Shown: piece by piece, positions 36,687 to 46,069 of the stretch
How the letters are laid out: each line of letters begins with the position of its first letter
How positions within the stretch are numbered: the stretch's first letter is position 1
DNA from: Xanthomonas sp. Leaf148
Lineage (GTDB): Bacteria > Pseudomonadota > Gammaproteobacteria > Xanthomonadales > Xanthomonadaceae
Reading direction: 5' to 3'
DNA length: 64,000 nucleotides
Assembly (NCBI RefSeq): GCF_001423585.1
Contig: NZ_LMOP01000008.1
Span: 175,476-239,475 of the forward strand
Program-made: the position numbers and the translations under genes
Notes under the pieces: generated by a model
Seen by the model: only the letters and a program-made list of their open reading frames with translations
The model's database searches: none
What the model was told of the DNA's origin: nothing

Positions 36687-38512
36687 ACGAACAAGCCACA
36701 ACCCCGCCGTGCATCATCGTGGTCTTCGGTGCCCGCGGCGATCTGACCAAGCGGTTGGTCATGCCGGCGCTGTACAACCTGCGCCGCGCCGGTGCATTGG
36801 GTGAGGAATTCGCCATCGTCGGCATGGACCATGGCGACATCAGCGAACGCGCGTGGCGCAGCAACATGGGGCAGTCGATGACGCAGCTGCTGAGCAGCCG
36901 CGATGCCGAATTCCAGACCGATGAATTCGATACCGACACCTGGGACTGGCTGCGCGAGCGCATGCATTACCTGCGCGGCGACTTTACCGACCTTGGCGCG
37001 TATCAGGCGTTGGACGGCGTGCTGGAGAAACTGCACAAGCGGTATGGCACGCAAGGCAATGTGCTGTTCTATCTCGCCACCGCCGCGCGCTTTTTCGAGC
37101 CGGTGCTGTTGAATCTCGGCGAAGCCGGCCTGGTCAAACAGCGCGAAAATCAGGGCTGGCGCCGCGTCATCGTGGAAAAACCGTTCGGCCACGATCTGCC
37201 CAGCGCCAAGCATCTCAATGCCACCGTGGCCAAGGTGCTGCATGAGGATCAGGTGTTCCGCATCGATCATTTCCTGGGCAAGGAAACCGTGCAGAACATT
37301 CTTGCCTTCCGTTTTGCCAATGGTTTGTTCGAGCCGGTGTGGAACCGCGACCGCATCGATCACGTGCAGATCACCGCCGCCGAAACCATCGGTGTGGAAG
37401 GGCGCGGGCGCTTCTACGATCCCACCGGCTGCTTGCGCGACATGGTGCCCAATCATCTGTTCCAGCTGCTGGCGATGATTGCGATGGAACCGCCAGCCGC
37501 ATTCACCACCGAGGCGATGCATCGCCGCCGCGCCGAAGTGATCGAAGCCGTGCGCCCGATCAAGCCGGAAGATGTGGTGCGCGGCCAATACGCGTCCGGC
37601 GCGGTCAATCGCAGCGCTGTGCCGGGCTATCGCGAAGAAGACACCGTGCCGGACGATTCGGAAACCGAAACCTATGTGGCGATGAAGCTACAGGTCGATA
37701 CCTGGCGCTGGGCTGGCGTGCCGTTTTATTTGCGCACCGGCAAGCGTCTGCGCGAGCGCACTACCGAGATCGCCATCCGCTTCAAACCCGCGCCGCTGGC
37801 ACCGTTTCGCAGCACCGAAGTCGGCGGTTACGGCCCCGACTGGCTGGTGCTGCATATCCAACCTGATGAAGGCATTTCGCTGCAGTTCGACGTCAAGCGC
37901 CCGGGCGCGCAGGTTGCACTGGCGCCGGTGCGCATGGACTTTCGCTACCGCGACTGGTTCCCCAAGGAATACACCGTGGGTTACGAGCGTCTGCTGCAGG
38001 ACTGCATGAACGGCGAAGCCGGCCTGTTCCAGGATGCGGCGATGGTGGAAGGCGCCTGGCGCATCGTGCAGCCGATCCTGGATACCTGGAAACAACCGGC
38101 CAGCGACTTCCCCAACTACGCCGCCGGCAGCGCCGGCCCCTCGGCCGCCGACGCGCTACTCGCCATGAACGGCGGACACGCCTGGCGCGCACTCACCCCA
38201 GGCCGCAAACCGCCGCCGCGCCGCCCGCCGGAAGTGCGCAGCAGCGCTACGACGCCGATCAAGAAGGTAAGCAAGAAAACGGCGAAGAAAGCGGGCAAGG
38301 CGACATCCCAACGTGCTGCAGCACCTGCCGCAAAATCTGCTGGAAGCGCAGGCGGTTCGCCCAGCAAGGCTGCAAAAAAGCCAGTGGCCAAGCGGGCAGC
38401 GAAGAAAGTCGCAAAAACAGCTGAGAAGACCATGAGCAAAACCGCAGCCGGCAAGGCGGCAGCGAACAAGTCGATCAGCAAGAGTGCAGCTACCCGTAAA
38501 CCGCACAATTGA
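36683..38512 (+). CDS. zwf: Glucose-6-phosphate 1-dehydrogenase with Lys/Ala-rich C-terminal tail
   Basis: 609 residues, against about 490 for typical G6PDH. The cofactor loop is GARGDLTKR (16-24), the active-site segment is RIDHFLGKE (193-201), with EKPFGHDL before it and PNHLFQLLAMIAMEPP after it. It oxidises glucose 6-phosphate to the lactone and makes NADPH. From about residue 505 the catalytic domain gives way to a basic tail: KKVSKKTAKKAGK, SKAAKKPVAKRAAKK and similar AAK/KKA units, resembling histone H1-like bacterial proteins. The tail is in frame with no visible frameshift. It may bind nucleic acid or polyanions. The gene is coupled to the GH15 gene. Confidence 0.95.
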   Translation: MNEQATTPPCIIVVFGARGDLTKRLVMPALYNLRRAGALGEEFAIVGMDHGDISERAWRSNMGQSMTQLLSSRDAEFQTDEFDTDTWDWLRERMHYLRGDFTDLGAYQALDGVLEKLHKRYGTQGNVLFYLATAARFFEPVLLNLGEAGLVKQRENQGWRRVIVEKPFGHDLPSAKHLNATVAKVLHEDQVFRIDHFLGKETVQNILAFRFANGLFEPVWNRDRIDHVQITAAETIGVEGRGRFYDPTGCLRDMVPNHLFQLLAMIAMEPPAAFTTEAMHRRRAEVIEAVRPIKPEDVVRGQYASGAVNRSAVPGYREEDTVPDDSETETYVAMKLQVDTWRWAGVPFYLRTGKRLRERTTEIAIRFKPAPLAPFRSTEVGGYGPDWLVLHIQPDEGISLQFDVKRPGAQVALAPVRMDFRYRDWFPKEYTVGYERLLQDCMNGEAGLFQDAAMVEGAWRIVQPILDTWKQPASDFPNYAAGSAGPSAADALLAMNGGHAWRALTPGRKPPPRRPPEVRSSATTPIKKVSKKTAKKAGKATSQRAAAPAAKSAGSAGGSPSKAAKKPVAKRAAKKVAKTAEKTMSKTAAGKAAANKSISKSAATRKPHN

Positions 38513-38519
38513 TTCGCAG

Positions 38520-38547
38520 GCGCCAGCCGTTGCGTGATGGCTGGCGC
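38520..38547 (+). terminator. Hairpin just after zwf
   Basis: Perfect 9-bp stem gcgccagcc/ggctggcgc with a 10-base loop, eight bases after the zwf stop. There is no T tract, so it may act as an RNA-stabilising or Rho-assisted end rather than a strict intrinsic terminator. Confidence 0.5.
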
Positions 38548-38918
38548 GTGTACAAAGCAATCGATGAAGCTTCTGGCTTGCTGCGTCACGATGCTCGTTG
38601 CCTAGCGACCGGCACACAGCGTGTGAAGACAGGCGCTCGCGATCATCGGTGTGTGCGTGAATCTCGATTGCAAACTAACGTGACGCGATGCTTGGCGAGC
38701 CCAGATCTGAGCAAGATAATGTGCGCATAGCAGATTGCTGAGGCCGCTAGCTGGGAAGAAGCTGTGCGCCTTGATCATTAGGTGAGCCTGCATAAGTTGA
38801 ACTGATACTTGACTGGAGCAATTCCGGCAGGTGATAGTGACGCACCTGTGGCAGCCACGTCGTGCTCGATAGCGCCTGTAGCACTGTCGCGCAGTTAAAA
38901 ATAGAGAGAGATTAGAAC
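38548..38918. other. Gene-free interval before the RHS island
   Basis: About 370 bases of lower GC than the zwf gene with no supported gene. It marks the left edge of the RHS island and should hold the rhs promoter. An AT-rich run, agttaaaaatagagagagat, lies shortly before the rhs start; the purine-rich gagagag could serve as its ribosome binding site. Confidence 0.45.
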
Positions 38919-41900
38919 ATGGAAGTTCTTAGGCCCTTGCGGCTTCGTCATTACGTTTACGCCCTGCTGCTGACCGTTGTCTACGGAGTCTCCGCGCAGG
39001 AGGTCAAACCAGAATGGACGGTTTCTGCCAAGCACCCAGAAATGCCAATGACAACCGTTGGCGTTTTTGACAATCAACATCGTGCAATTGAGGCCATGGC
39101 GCAGATCGCTGGTCCCAGCGATGCACAGTATGCGTATGCTTTAGCTACGCACGTAAAAGAGACAAAAACAAACGAAGATCAGACAGTTACGCTCACATAC
39201 TGGCTTGGTAATGATCAACCTTCCGATCCCGAATGGACTTACTCTGCACTAGGTAGCTCTTACGCAACTGAGGTGGAGATGGTTGCACGTATTGAGTCCT
39301 TCTACAGTGAATTTAACGAATGTGGCAAGGTTTCGCTGAAGCCAGCAACTGAATGGACGCCATACTCGGCGGAATTCGAGGGTCGTTTTGATTCAAAAAG
39401 TTTTGATGTTATATCGAACGTAATTTATTACGATGGAACGTGCTTGCCTGTAGAGCACACTGGGATCGGTACTCGCCAGCGCAGGCTATTCTGTCCTTTA
39501 TATACGGACTGGAACGATGATTATCAAGCCTGTGTAAATCTGGAAATATTTGCTTACTTGACCGGGTCTTCTCTAGAGGATACGTGTTCGGTTGGTAATC
39601 CGTGCGATGTAAAAACTGGGGAAAAGTCGCAGCCTGAACAGGATTTCGATCTTGGATGGATGCGTCTCGTTCGAACGTTTCGGTCCTCGCAGGTTGGACG
39701 GCGATCCAACCTTGGGGCGGGCTGGTTCAACTCACATGAAATCAGCGTTTCTGTCAGTGGCTCTCACGCAATACTTGCAGAAGGAAACGGGCTTCAACGT
39801 AGTTTCAAATCGGTCGGAAATTCTTTTATTGCTTCTGATGGTTCTGGGGATCGGCTTGAGAAAATAGCTAATGGATGGCGACTTTTTAGGTCGGATACGG
39901 TTTCGGAATTTGATGCTACAGGCGCGTTGGGCTTGGTGTCGAAGGATGACGGTACTTACCTTCGATATGCGTACGATCGGTCCTCGAGGTTGGAGTCGAT
40001 CACGCACTCGACCGGGCGCAAGTTGGTTTTCCACTACGCTGATGGTTCCCGTTATGCTCAGCTTATTCGAATTGCGCTGGACGGAGTTGCGTTGGCTACC
40101 TACGCTTACTCTGACACTTTCCCGGATAGCGCGGTGCTGGAGAGCGTGACCTACGCGGACGGCCGGGTCAGGTCGTATCTGTATGAAGACGAGGATTTTT
40201 ACCGCTTCCTGACCGGTGTGGTCGCGGAGGATGGAATGCGCTACAGCACATTCGCCTATAGCGCTAAGGGGCGTGTTGTGTCAAGCCAACATCACGACGG
40301 CGCAGACGGTGTGACGCTTGATTACACCGATGATGCCACCGTTGTAACCGATGCATTGGGGAAGCTGACGACATATACGCTGAGCCAGCGTTCCGCAGGT
40401 CCTAGAAAAATAGATGACGTCACCGACAGCGCAGGTACCCTCAGCAGCGACTATCTGGACGCAAGTGTCGATTTTCGTCGGCGCTTGAGAGCATCTACCG
40501 ACCGTGCCGGGTTTATCACGCAACACGCGTATGCCGAACTTGCGGATGCTGGTGTGCCAGTCAATATGCATACGGTCACCGAGGCGGCTGGTTTAGCCAG
40601 TCAGCGAACGACAAGTACGCGCACGGCTGTCGACAGCAATCGATTGATGTCAGTTCAATCAAGTGACAAGAAAATAGGCTATGTCCGAAATGCGCGACTG
40701 CAGCCGCAGCAAGTCATCACGACCGACGTCGCAAGTGGTCAGACCAGGATTCTCAGGACGGACTACTGCGAGGCAGCAGATGTGGTTGCAGGCGGCGACT
40801 GTCCCGTGCTCGGTCTCCTGAAGTCCATCGACGGCCCGCGCACAGATATCGACGATCGTACGACCTACAACTACTACCCCGTCGATGACGCTGGATGCGA
40901 TACGGTCACTGGGACGTGCATGTATCGCAAGGGCGACCTCAAGCAGGCCATCAATGCTCGCGGCCAGATCCGCGAGAATTTGAGCTATGACGCAGCAGGC
41001 CGCGTTCTTTCTGCTGTCGACGAGAACGGGGTGCTGACTGATTACAGCTACCACCCACGTGGTTGGCTGGCATCGACCACAGTTCACGGTGCGACTGTCG
41101 CGCAGAATCGCGTCACCACGTTCGAGTATTGGCCCACCGGCTTGGTCAAGCGCATCACCCAGCCCGATGGCAGTTACGCCACGTTTGTCTACGACCAGGC
41201 CCAACGCCTCACCGATGTCACCGATACGCTCGGCAATACCCTCCATTACGTGCTGGATAAGGCTGGCAATCGTTTAGATGAGCAGACTAAAGACGCACAA
41301 GGCGTGCTCAAGCGCAGCCTGACCCGTATTTACAATCAATTGGGCCAACTGGAAACGCAGGCGGACGCGGCCGCAAATCCCACCGACTACGCCTACGATG
41401 CAAATGGCAACCTGCGCTTGATCACCGACGCATTCGGCCGTAGCACCCTGCAAGAGCACGACCCACTCGGCCGGCTTGCACGCACGTTGCAGGATGTCGA
41501 TGGCATCGAGGCCGAAACCAATGTGGGCTACGACACGCAGGATCGCCCGTTGCAGGTCAAGGACCCCAAACGTCTGGACACGCGCTACACGTACAACGGC
41601 TTCGGCGATACCCTGAAGCTGACCAGCCCGGACACCGGCGTCACTAGCTATACCTACGACAGCGCGGGCAACCGCGCCACGCAAACCGATGCGCGCGGCG
41701 TCACCTCCACCTACGCCTACGACGCGCTCAACCGCGTCTTGAGCATCAGCTATCCAACCGCCGCCTTCAATGTGAGCTATACCTATGACGTCACGCAGAG
41801 CGTGTGCGCCAGCGGTGAGACGTTCACAGTCGGGCGCTTGACCAAGCTCCAGGATGGCGGCGGTACCACTCAATACTGCTACAACCGCTTCGGCGAGGTG

Positions 41901-43565
41901 GTGCGCAAGGTGCAGGTGGTCAATGGCAAGACATTCGTGTTGCGCTACGACTACACACCGGGCGGCCGCTTGCGGTCGATGGTCTACCCGGACGGCACTA
42001 CGGTTGATTATGTCCGCAACGCGAAAGGCCAGACGACCGAGGTTGGGGTGACCGCACGAGGCGGCAGCCGCCAACGTCTGTTGAGCGGAGCGACCTACTA
42101 CCCGTTCGGCCCATCTTCCGGCTGGATCTATGGCAACGGCCGCAAGTTGGCACGCATGTACGATCAGGACTACCGGCCGCAGAGCATCCAGGACACCCGC
42201 ACCGGAGGGCTGGAAATCGGCTTCGACTTTGACGCTGTTGGCGACCTTACTGCCTTGACCCCCGCAGGCAACCCGACGCCAGAGCTACGACTGGACTACG
42301 ACGCCCTCGGTCGGCTCACAGCGCTGAAGGACGGCGCCGCCAATACCGTGATCGACGGCTACAGCTACGATGCCACCGGCAATCGCCTGAGTGCGAAGGT
42401 CGGCGGCGCGACGCAGGCCTACACCTACCCAACCACCAACCATCGCCTGAGTGCGGTCGCCGGCATGGTGCGTACCTACGACAAGTTGGGCAACACCCTC
42501 ACCATCGGTGGGAAGGCACGGGAGTACCTGTACGACACCACCGGCCGCATGACTCTGGTCAAGCGGGCAGGTGTTGCTGTCATGAACTACCGCTACAACG
42601 GCCGCGGCGAGCAGGTACGCCGTTACCTAGGCACCAACAATACCTACACGCTCTACGATGAGGCGGGCCACTGGCTCGGTGATTACGACACCAACGGCGC
42701 ACCCAAGCAGCAAGCAATCTGGCTGGACGACTTGCCGGTGGGCCTGCTGGCCAACGGCGGTCAACTGCACTACGTCGAACCCGATCACCTCGGCAGCCCA
42801 CGTGTGGTCATCGATGCTGTCCGCGATGTTGCTGTGTGGAACTGGAGCCTGAAGGGCGAAGCCTTCGGCAACACCGCACCCAACCAGGATCCGGATGGGG
42901 ATGGCACCGCGATGGTGGTCGACATGCGCTTCCCAGGGCAGCGATTTGATGCGGCAAGCGGGTTCAATCAGAACTACTTCCGTGACTACGATGCAGCTAC
43001 TGGTCGGTATGGGCAGAGTGATCCGATTGGTATAGCGGCAGACATAAGTACCTATTCGTATGTCTCTGCAAATCCTTACGAAATGCTTGATTTACTAGGT
43101 TTGGAGTCAGTTGGCTCCTTCAATAATGGAGGGCACAGGCTCTCTTGGGAGAATGGCGTCAACCTCAGAGGGCCAGATTTTGTAAAAGTGTCTTTTAATT
43201 ACGGTGTTGGCACCATCTCTTTTGCGCGAGGAAGGAATGGCAGGGTATATATGAGTAAAGGACTAGCAAAAATATATCCGCATCCAATAGCCGCAGGTGT
43301 TTCTGCTAGCATCGGATGGGTTAACGAATGTGAAGGACGTCCGAGCGACGCTACGCTAAATAATCTTTTCACTGGCCCAGGATTAGCTACCTTTGGGGCG
43401 TACGGGCCATTCGGTGGAGCATATAGCTATTCGCCAGGAGCCGGCTCTACTACAGAAATTGGAGCAGGTCTCGGGGTTTCTATAACTAAAGGTAGTGGCA
43501 CCGGAGGCTTTGCAGGGGAAATAGGTGAGGTCATCAGCAACGATGGCTGGGGTTGGGCATGGTGA
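38919..43565 (+). CDS. RHS-repeat polymorphic toxin with Sec signal and low-GC C-terminal domain
   Basis: 1548 residues. Residues 1-27 (LRHYVYALLLTVVYGVSAQE) form a Sec signal peptide. A unique N-terminal region to about 225 is followed by a DUF6531-like entry (NPCDVKTGEKSQPEQDFDL). YD/RHS repeats (YTYDSAGNRATQTDARGVTS and many others) run from about 330 to 1330. The RHS core is YFRDYDAATGRYGQSDPIG (about 1352-1370) and ends MLDLLGLES at 1389. The last ~152 residues are a variable Gly-rich domain with no recognised catalytic motif; in RHS proteins this part is the toxin. GC content drops sharply in the N-terminal region and again after the core. No PAAR domain is present. An overlapping small gene is the likely immunity gene. 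Confidence 0.9.
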   Translation: MEVLRPLRLRHYVYALLLTVVYGVSAQEVKPEWTVSAKHPEMPMTTVGVFDNQHRAIEAMAQIAGPSDAQYAYALATHVKETKTNEDQTVTLTYWLGNDQPSDPEWTYSALGSSYATEVEMVARIESFYSEFNECGKVSLKPATEWTPYSAEFEGRFDSKSFDVISNVIYYDGTCLPVEHTGIGTRQRRLFCPLYTDWNDDYQACVNLEIFAYLTGSSLEDTCSVGNPCDVKTGEKSQPEQDFDLGWMRLVRTFRSSQVGRRSNLGAGWFNSHEISVSVSGSHAILAEGNGLQRSFKSVGNSFIASDGSGDRLEKIANGWRLFRSDTVSEFDATGALGLVSKDDGTYLRYAYDRSSRLESITHSTGRKLVFHYADGSRYAQLIRIALDGVALATYAYSDTFPDSAVLESVTYADGRVRSYLYEDEDFYRFLTGVVAEDGMRYSTFAYSAKGRVVSSQHHDGADGVTLDYTDDATVVTDALGKLTTYTLSQRSAGPRKIDDVTDSAGTLSSDYLDASVDFRRRLRASTDRAGFITQHAYAELADAGVPVNMHTVTEAAGLASQRTTSTRTAVDSNRLMSVQSSDKKIGYVRNARLQPQQVITTDVASGQTRILRTDYCEAADVVAGGDCPVLGLLKSIDGPRTDIDDRTTYNYYPVDDAGCDTVTGTCMYRKGDLKQAINARGQIRENLSYDAAGRVLSAVDENGVLTDYSYHPRGWLASTTVHGATVAQNRVTTFEYWPTGLVKRITQPDGSYATFVYDQAQRLTDVTDTLGNTLHYVLDKAGNRLDEQTKDAQGVLKRSLTRIYNQLGQLETQADAAANPTDYAYDANGNLRLITDAFGRSTLQEHDPLGRLARTLQDVDGIEAETNVGYDTQDRPLQVKDPKRLDTRYTYNGFGDTLKLTSPDTGVTSYTYDSAGNRATQTDARGVTSTYAYDALNRVLSISYPTAAFNVSYTYDVTQSVCASGETFTVGRLTKLQDGGGTTQYCYNRFGEVVRKVQVVNGKTFVLRYDYTPGGRLRSMVYPDGTTVDYVRNAKGQTTEVGVTARGGSRQRLLSGATYYPFGPSSGWIYGNGRKLARMYDQDYRPQSIQDTRTGGLEIGFDFDAVGDLTALTPAGNPTPELRLDYDALGRLTALKDGAANTVIDGYSYDATGNRLSAKVGGATQAYTYPTTNHRLSAVAGMVRTYDKLGNTLTIGGKAREYLYDTTGRMTLVKRAGVAVMNYRYNGRGEQVRRYLGTNNTYTLYDEAGHWLGDYDTNGAPKQQAIWLDDLPVGLLANGGQLHYVEPDHLGSPRVVIDAVRDVAVWNWSLKGEAFGNTAPNQDPDGDGTAMVVDMRFPGQRFDAASGFNQNYFRDYDAATGRYGQSDPIGIAADISTYSYVSANPYEMLDLLGLESVGSFNNGGHRLSWENGVNLRGPDFVKVSFNYGVGTISFARGRNGRVYMSKGLAKIYPHPIAAGVSASIGWVNECEGRPSDATLNNLFTGPGLATFGAYGPFGGAYSYSPGAGSTTEIGAGLGVSITKGSGTGGFAGEIGEVISNDGWGWAW

Positions 43566-44005
43566 ACATCGGAAAATCGATTTTTATAACTATCATTTCT
43601 TGTTGCATCTTATATGGTATTTACCTCTCTTCAGAAAAATCCAAAAGTATAGATTTATCTGGTAAGCCAGGAATTAGTGAATTAGGATCTGAAATCGAGC
43701 CGTTCGTGCAGAGCTTTGGGGGAAAGCCTATAAATTTCTTTGATCGGCTCAGCATTGCTGGCGGGCTCTCAAGTAAAATCTATTTGAGCGCTGGAAAATT
43801 TCCTCCGTTGGCGGAGTTTAGGCTGCTTTCATCAAGGTCGGGATGGGTGGAGATTTCGCCTGCAAAATCACCGTACTCGTTGACTTATCGATTTTGCAAA
43901 AAGAGGATGATGCTTTTACTCGAGCATTCCTTCAAATCCCATTGGATTTATGGAATTGAATGGGTTTCGGATGGAGAGGGGGTTTACTACTGCAACTCAA
44001 CGTGA
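43559..44005 (+). CDS. Candidate immunity protein for the RHS toxin
   Basis: 148 residues, no family recognised. The N-terminus has a hydrophobic helix (IFITIISCCILYGIYL), so it is either membrane-anchored facing the periplasm or exported. The soluble part is basic and ends WVSDGEGVYYCNST. Its ATG lies seven bases before the end of the rhs frame, the usual position of an immunity gene, and it shares the low GC of the rhs 3' end. A periplasmic location would fit a toxin whose carrier has a Sec signal. Function is inferred from position only. Confidence 0.6.
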   Translation: MVNIGKSIFITIISCCILYGIYLSSEKSKSIDLSGKPGISELGSEIEPFVQSFGGKPINFFDRLSIAGGLSSKIYLSAGKFPPLAEFRLLSSRSGWVEISPAKSPYSLTYRFCKKRMMLLLEHSFKSHWIYGIEWVSDGEGVYYCNST

Positions 44006-44187
44006 ATGGCTTGGGGTGCATCACGCAAATTGGTTAGGTCAGGTTAAGACGCAGGCGGCCTAATACCAATTAGGTGCTATGCAGGTCATCTCACAGGCTG
44101 ACGCTGTCTCCTCAATCTTCGGGTAATGGCCGGGCTTCGCTGATGCCACGATCGTGTTGTTCTCATTATGATGAAACGGGGTCAGGT

Positions 44188-45542
44188 CCTTAGGTATCCC
44201 CACGTTTTTAAGGTGCCAGGGTCATCTGCTCGCGCACTGCGTCGGGCAGTGAGCGCAAGCGTTCTAGCCAGCCTGAGACAGGTTCCATCGGCCAACGTCG
44301 GATCAGTGCCTCGCGGCCGACACGCAGTGTCGAGTAGAGCTTGCGCTGACTGTTGCGGGGCGACAGCCAGTGCGCGATGCCGGTGGCTTCGCAGCCCAGC
44401 CCTGCCAGCCAGCTGACGAAAGTGGCCAGGGTGTTGAGCAACAACAGGATCTGCAACCGCTCACCGCGACGGGTCAGGCTGTCTTCCATCGCCTGACCGT
44501 AGCGATGCGACTTCAGATCCCGAAATGCCAGCTCGATCTGCATCCGTCGTGCGTACAGGTTGACCAACTGCTTTGCGCTGGGCGCTTGCAGTTGTGGGGA
44601 GGCGACGATCAGCCACGGCTCGCGCTCACGCGCTGCTGCTTTCAAACTTGAGGATGCACGCGAGACCTTTGCAGGTGAGCGTCGATTGCGTTGCTGACGT
44701 CCCTGCGGTGTCTTGGCATAGAGCACCAGACGGCAATCGAGTGGATCACTGCGATTGGCCTGCATCGGTGGCAATGCGTGTGCACGGTTGGATGCCAGCG
44801 CATGCAAGCGTCGGCTATCGATCCATTGCGCTGCATCATCGGGCACGTCTTGCGGCTTGACCTGCGTGCGTCCGCGCAGACGCCCGACCCAATCCCAGCC
44901 CATCGGCGAGACGGCGCGAAACCACGGCGTGCGGAATCCGGCATCCGTGACCAGAATCGGACGCACATCGTCTGGAATCAGGTCCTTGAGGTGTTGCAGA
45001 AACCGCTTCTCCGCACCAGGCGAGCCTTGTTGTTTCCCAGCAACCACCATGTCCAGCAACGTGAGCGTGCGCCCACCGATCGGCACGGCTGCGCGCAGCA
45101 GACACCATGACTTGTCCGGCTTCAGATCGCTCCAGTCGATGACGATCACCGGCTGCGCGCTGCGCAGCAGCCAATGCGCCATGTCCCGCTCGATTACGGA
45201 TCGCTCGCCCTGCAACGTACGATTGCACAGCAGGCGGTCGCATGCCTTGAGGGGCGCACGTACCCGCTTCGCGCCGGGCCATGCGCGTGCAATGTCGATC
45301 AAGGTCAGCCGGCCTCAGTGCAACAGTGCCTCAACCGCGCCAAGCAAGACGCGTCGACGTAATGCATGCATCCCGGAGAGTGAGTGAGACAGGCACTTCT
45401 GTAATACTTCGCTGGCGCGCATGGTCGGCACTCTTCTCTGGCTTAGTCACCTTGAAGCGTGCACCATGCGCGCACCTTCTTCCACACCCTGGCCCAGCAA
45501 GTACTTGATCTCGCAGGAAGAAATGTGGGGAAACCTCAGGGT
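44188..45542 (-). mobile_element. IS4-family insertion sequence
   Basis: About 1.35 kb. Imperfect terminal inverted repeats are visible: ccttaggtatccccacgttt at the left end (44188) and the reverse complement of the right end, ccctgaggtttccccacatt (from 45541). One transposase gene on the minus strand fills most of it. No clear target duplication was found; the flanks ggtcaggt and ggtcggat differ at two of eight bases. It separates the immunity gene from a remnant of a second rhs gene. The 180 bases between the immunity gene and the left end show nothing recognisable. Confidence 0.65.
44208..45371 (-). pseudogene. IS4-family transposase with an in-frame stop near the N-terminus
   Basis: The main frame from 45302 encodes 364 residues with DDE features: VIVIDWSDLK (first Asp), VTDAGFRTPWFR (second Asp) and the IS4 signature YARRMQIELAFRDLK (Y-2-R-3-E-6-K). 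The frame continues upstream to an ATG at 45371 giving MHALRRRVLLGAVEALLH, then TGA at 45315-45317, then GRLTLIDIARAWPG. The natural start is therefore very probably 45371 and the gene carries a nonsense mutation. Initiation at the TTG at 45302 might still give a protein lacking 23 residues, so activity is uncertain. Confidence 0.75.
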
Positions 45543-45574
45543 CGGATTCACTTAACAAGTGACACTGTTTTGTG

Positions 45575-46036
45575 CGCTCGGCCGGCTTACTCCTCCCCAA
45601 CGACGGCACCACCACTGGAATGGATGGCTATAGCTACGATGGCACCGGCAACCGCCTGAGTGCCAAGGTCGGCGGCGCCATGCAGACCTACACCTACCCA
45701 ACTACCAGCCATCGCTTGAGTGCGGTCGCAGGCGTGGCGCGCACCTACGACAAGATGGGCAACACCCTCACCATCGGTGGCAAGGCACGCGGGTATCTGT
45801 ACGACACCAGCGGCCGTATGACGCAGGTCAAACGCGCAGGCGCCGCAGTCATGAACTACCGCTACAACGGCCGCTGTGAGCAGGTACTCCGTTATCTGGG
45901 CACCACCAACACCCATACGCTTTACGACGAGGCGGGCCACTGGCTCGGCAACTACGAAACTACTGGCGGATTCAAATTGCATGCGCTTGCCAGAATAATT
46001 GCCATGAGTGTTTCGTACAAAGCTACTCAGCTGTAG
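45575..46036 (+). pseudogene. Remnant of a second RHS gene
   Basis: Bases 45575-45967 align colinearly with about 42305-42690 of the intact rhs gene with scattered substitutions: YSYDGTGNRLSAKVGG, NTLTIGGKARGYLYDTSGRM, and YTLYDEAGHWLG-like sequence recur. Homology stops abruptly within the repeat region on both sides; the RHS core end and toxin domain are missing. After 45967 the frame runs into unrelated sequence ending FKLHALARIIAMSVSYKATQL and stops at 46036. It starts 33 bases from the right end of the IS. It reads as the leftover of a tandem rhs copy or a displaced toxin cassette. Confidence 0.8.
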
Positions 46037-46069
46037 TACGTCGATCCAGATAACAAAAAGTGAACTCAT

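Noticed and set aside
44100-45600. Clear target-site duplication for the IS
   Set aside because: Flanking octamers ggtcaggt and ggtcggat differ at two positions, so a duplication cannot be claimed.
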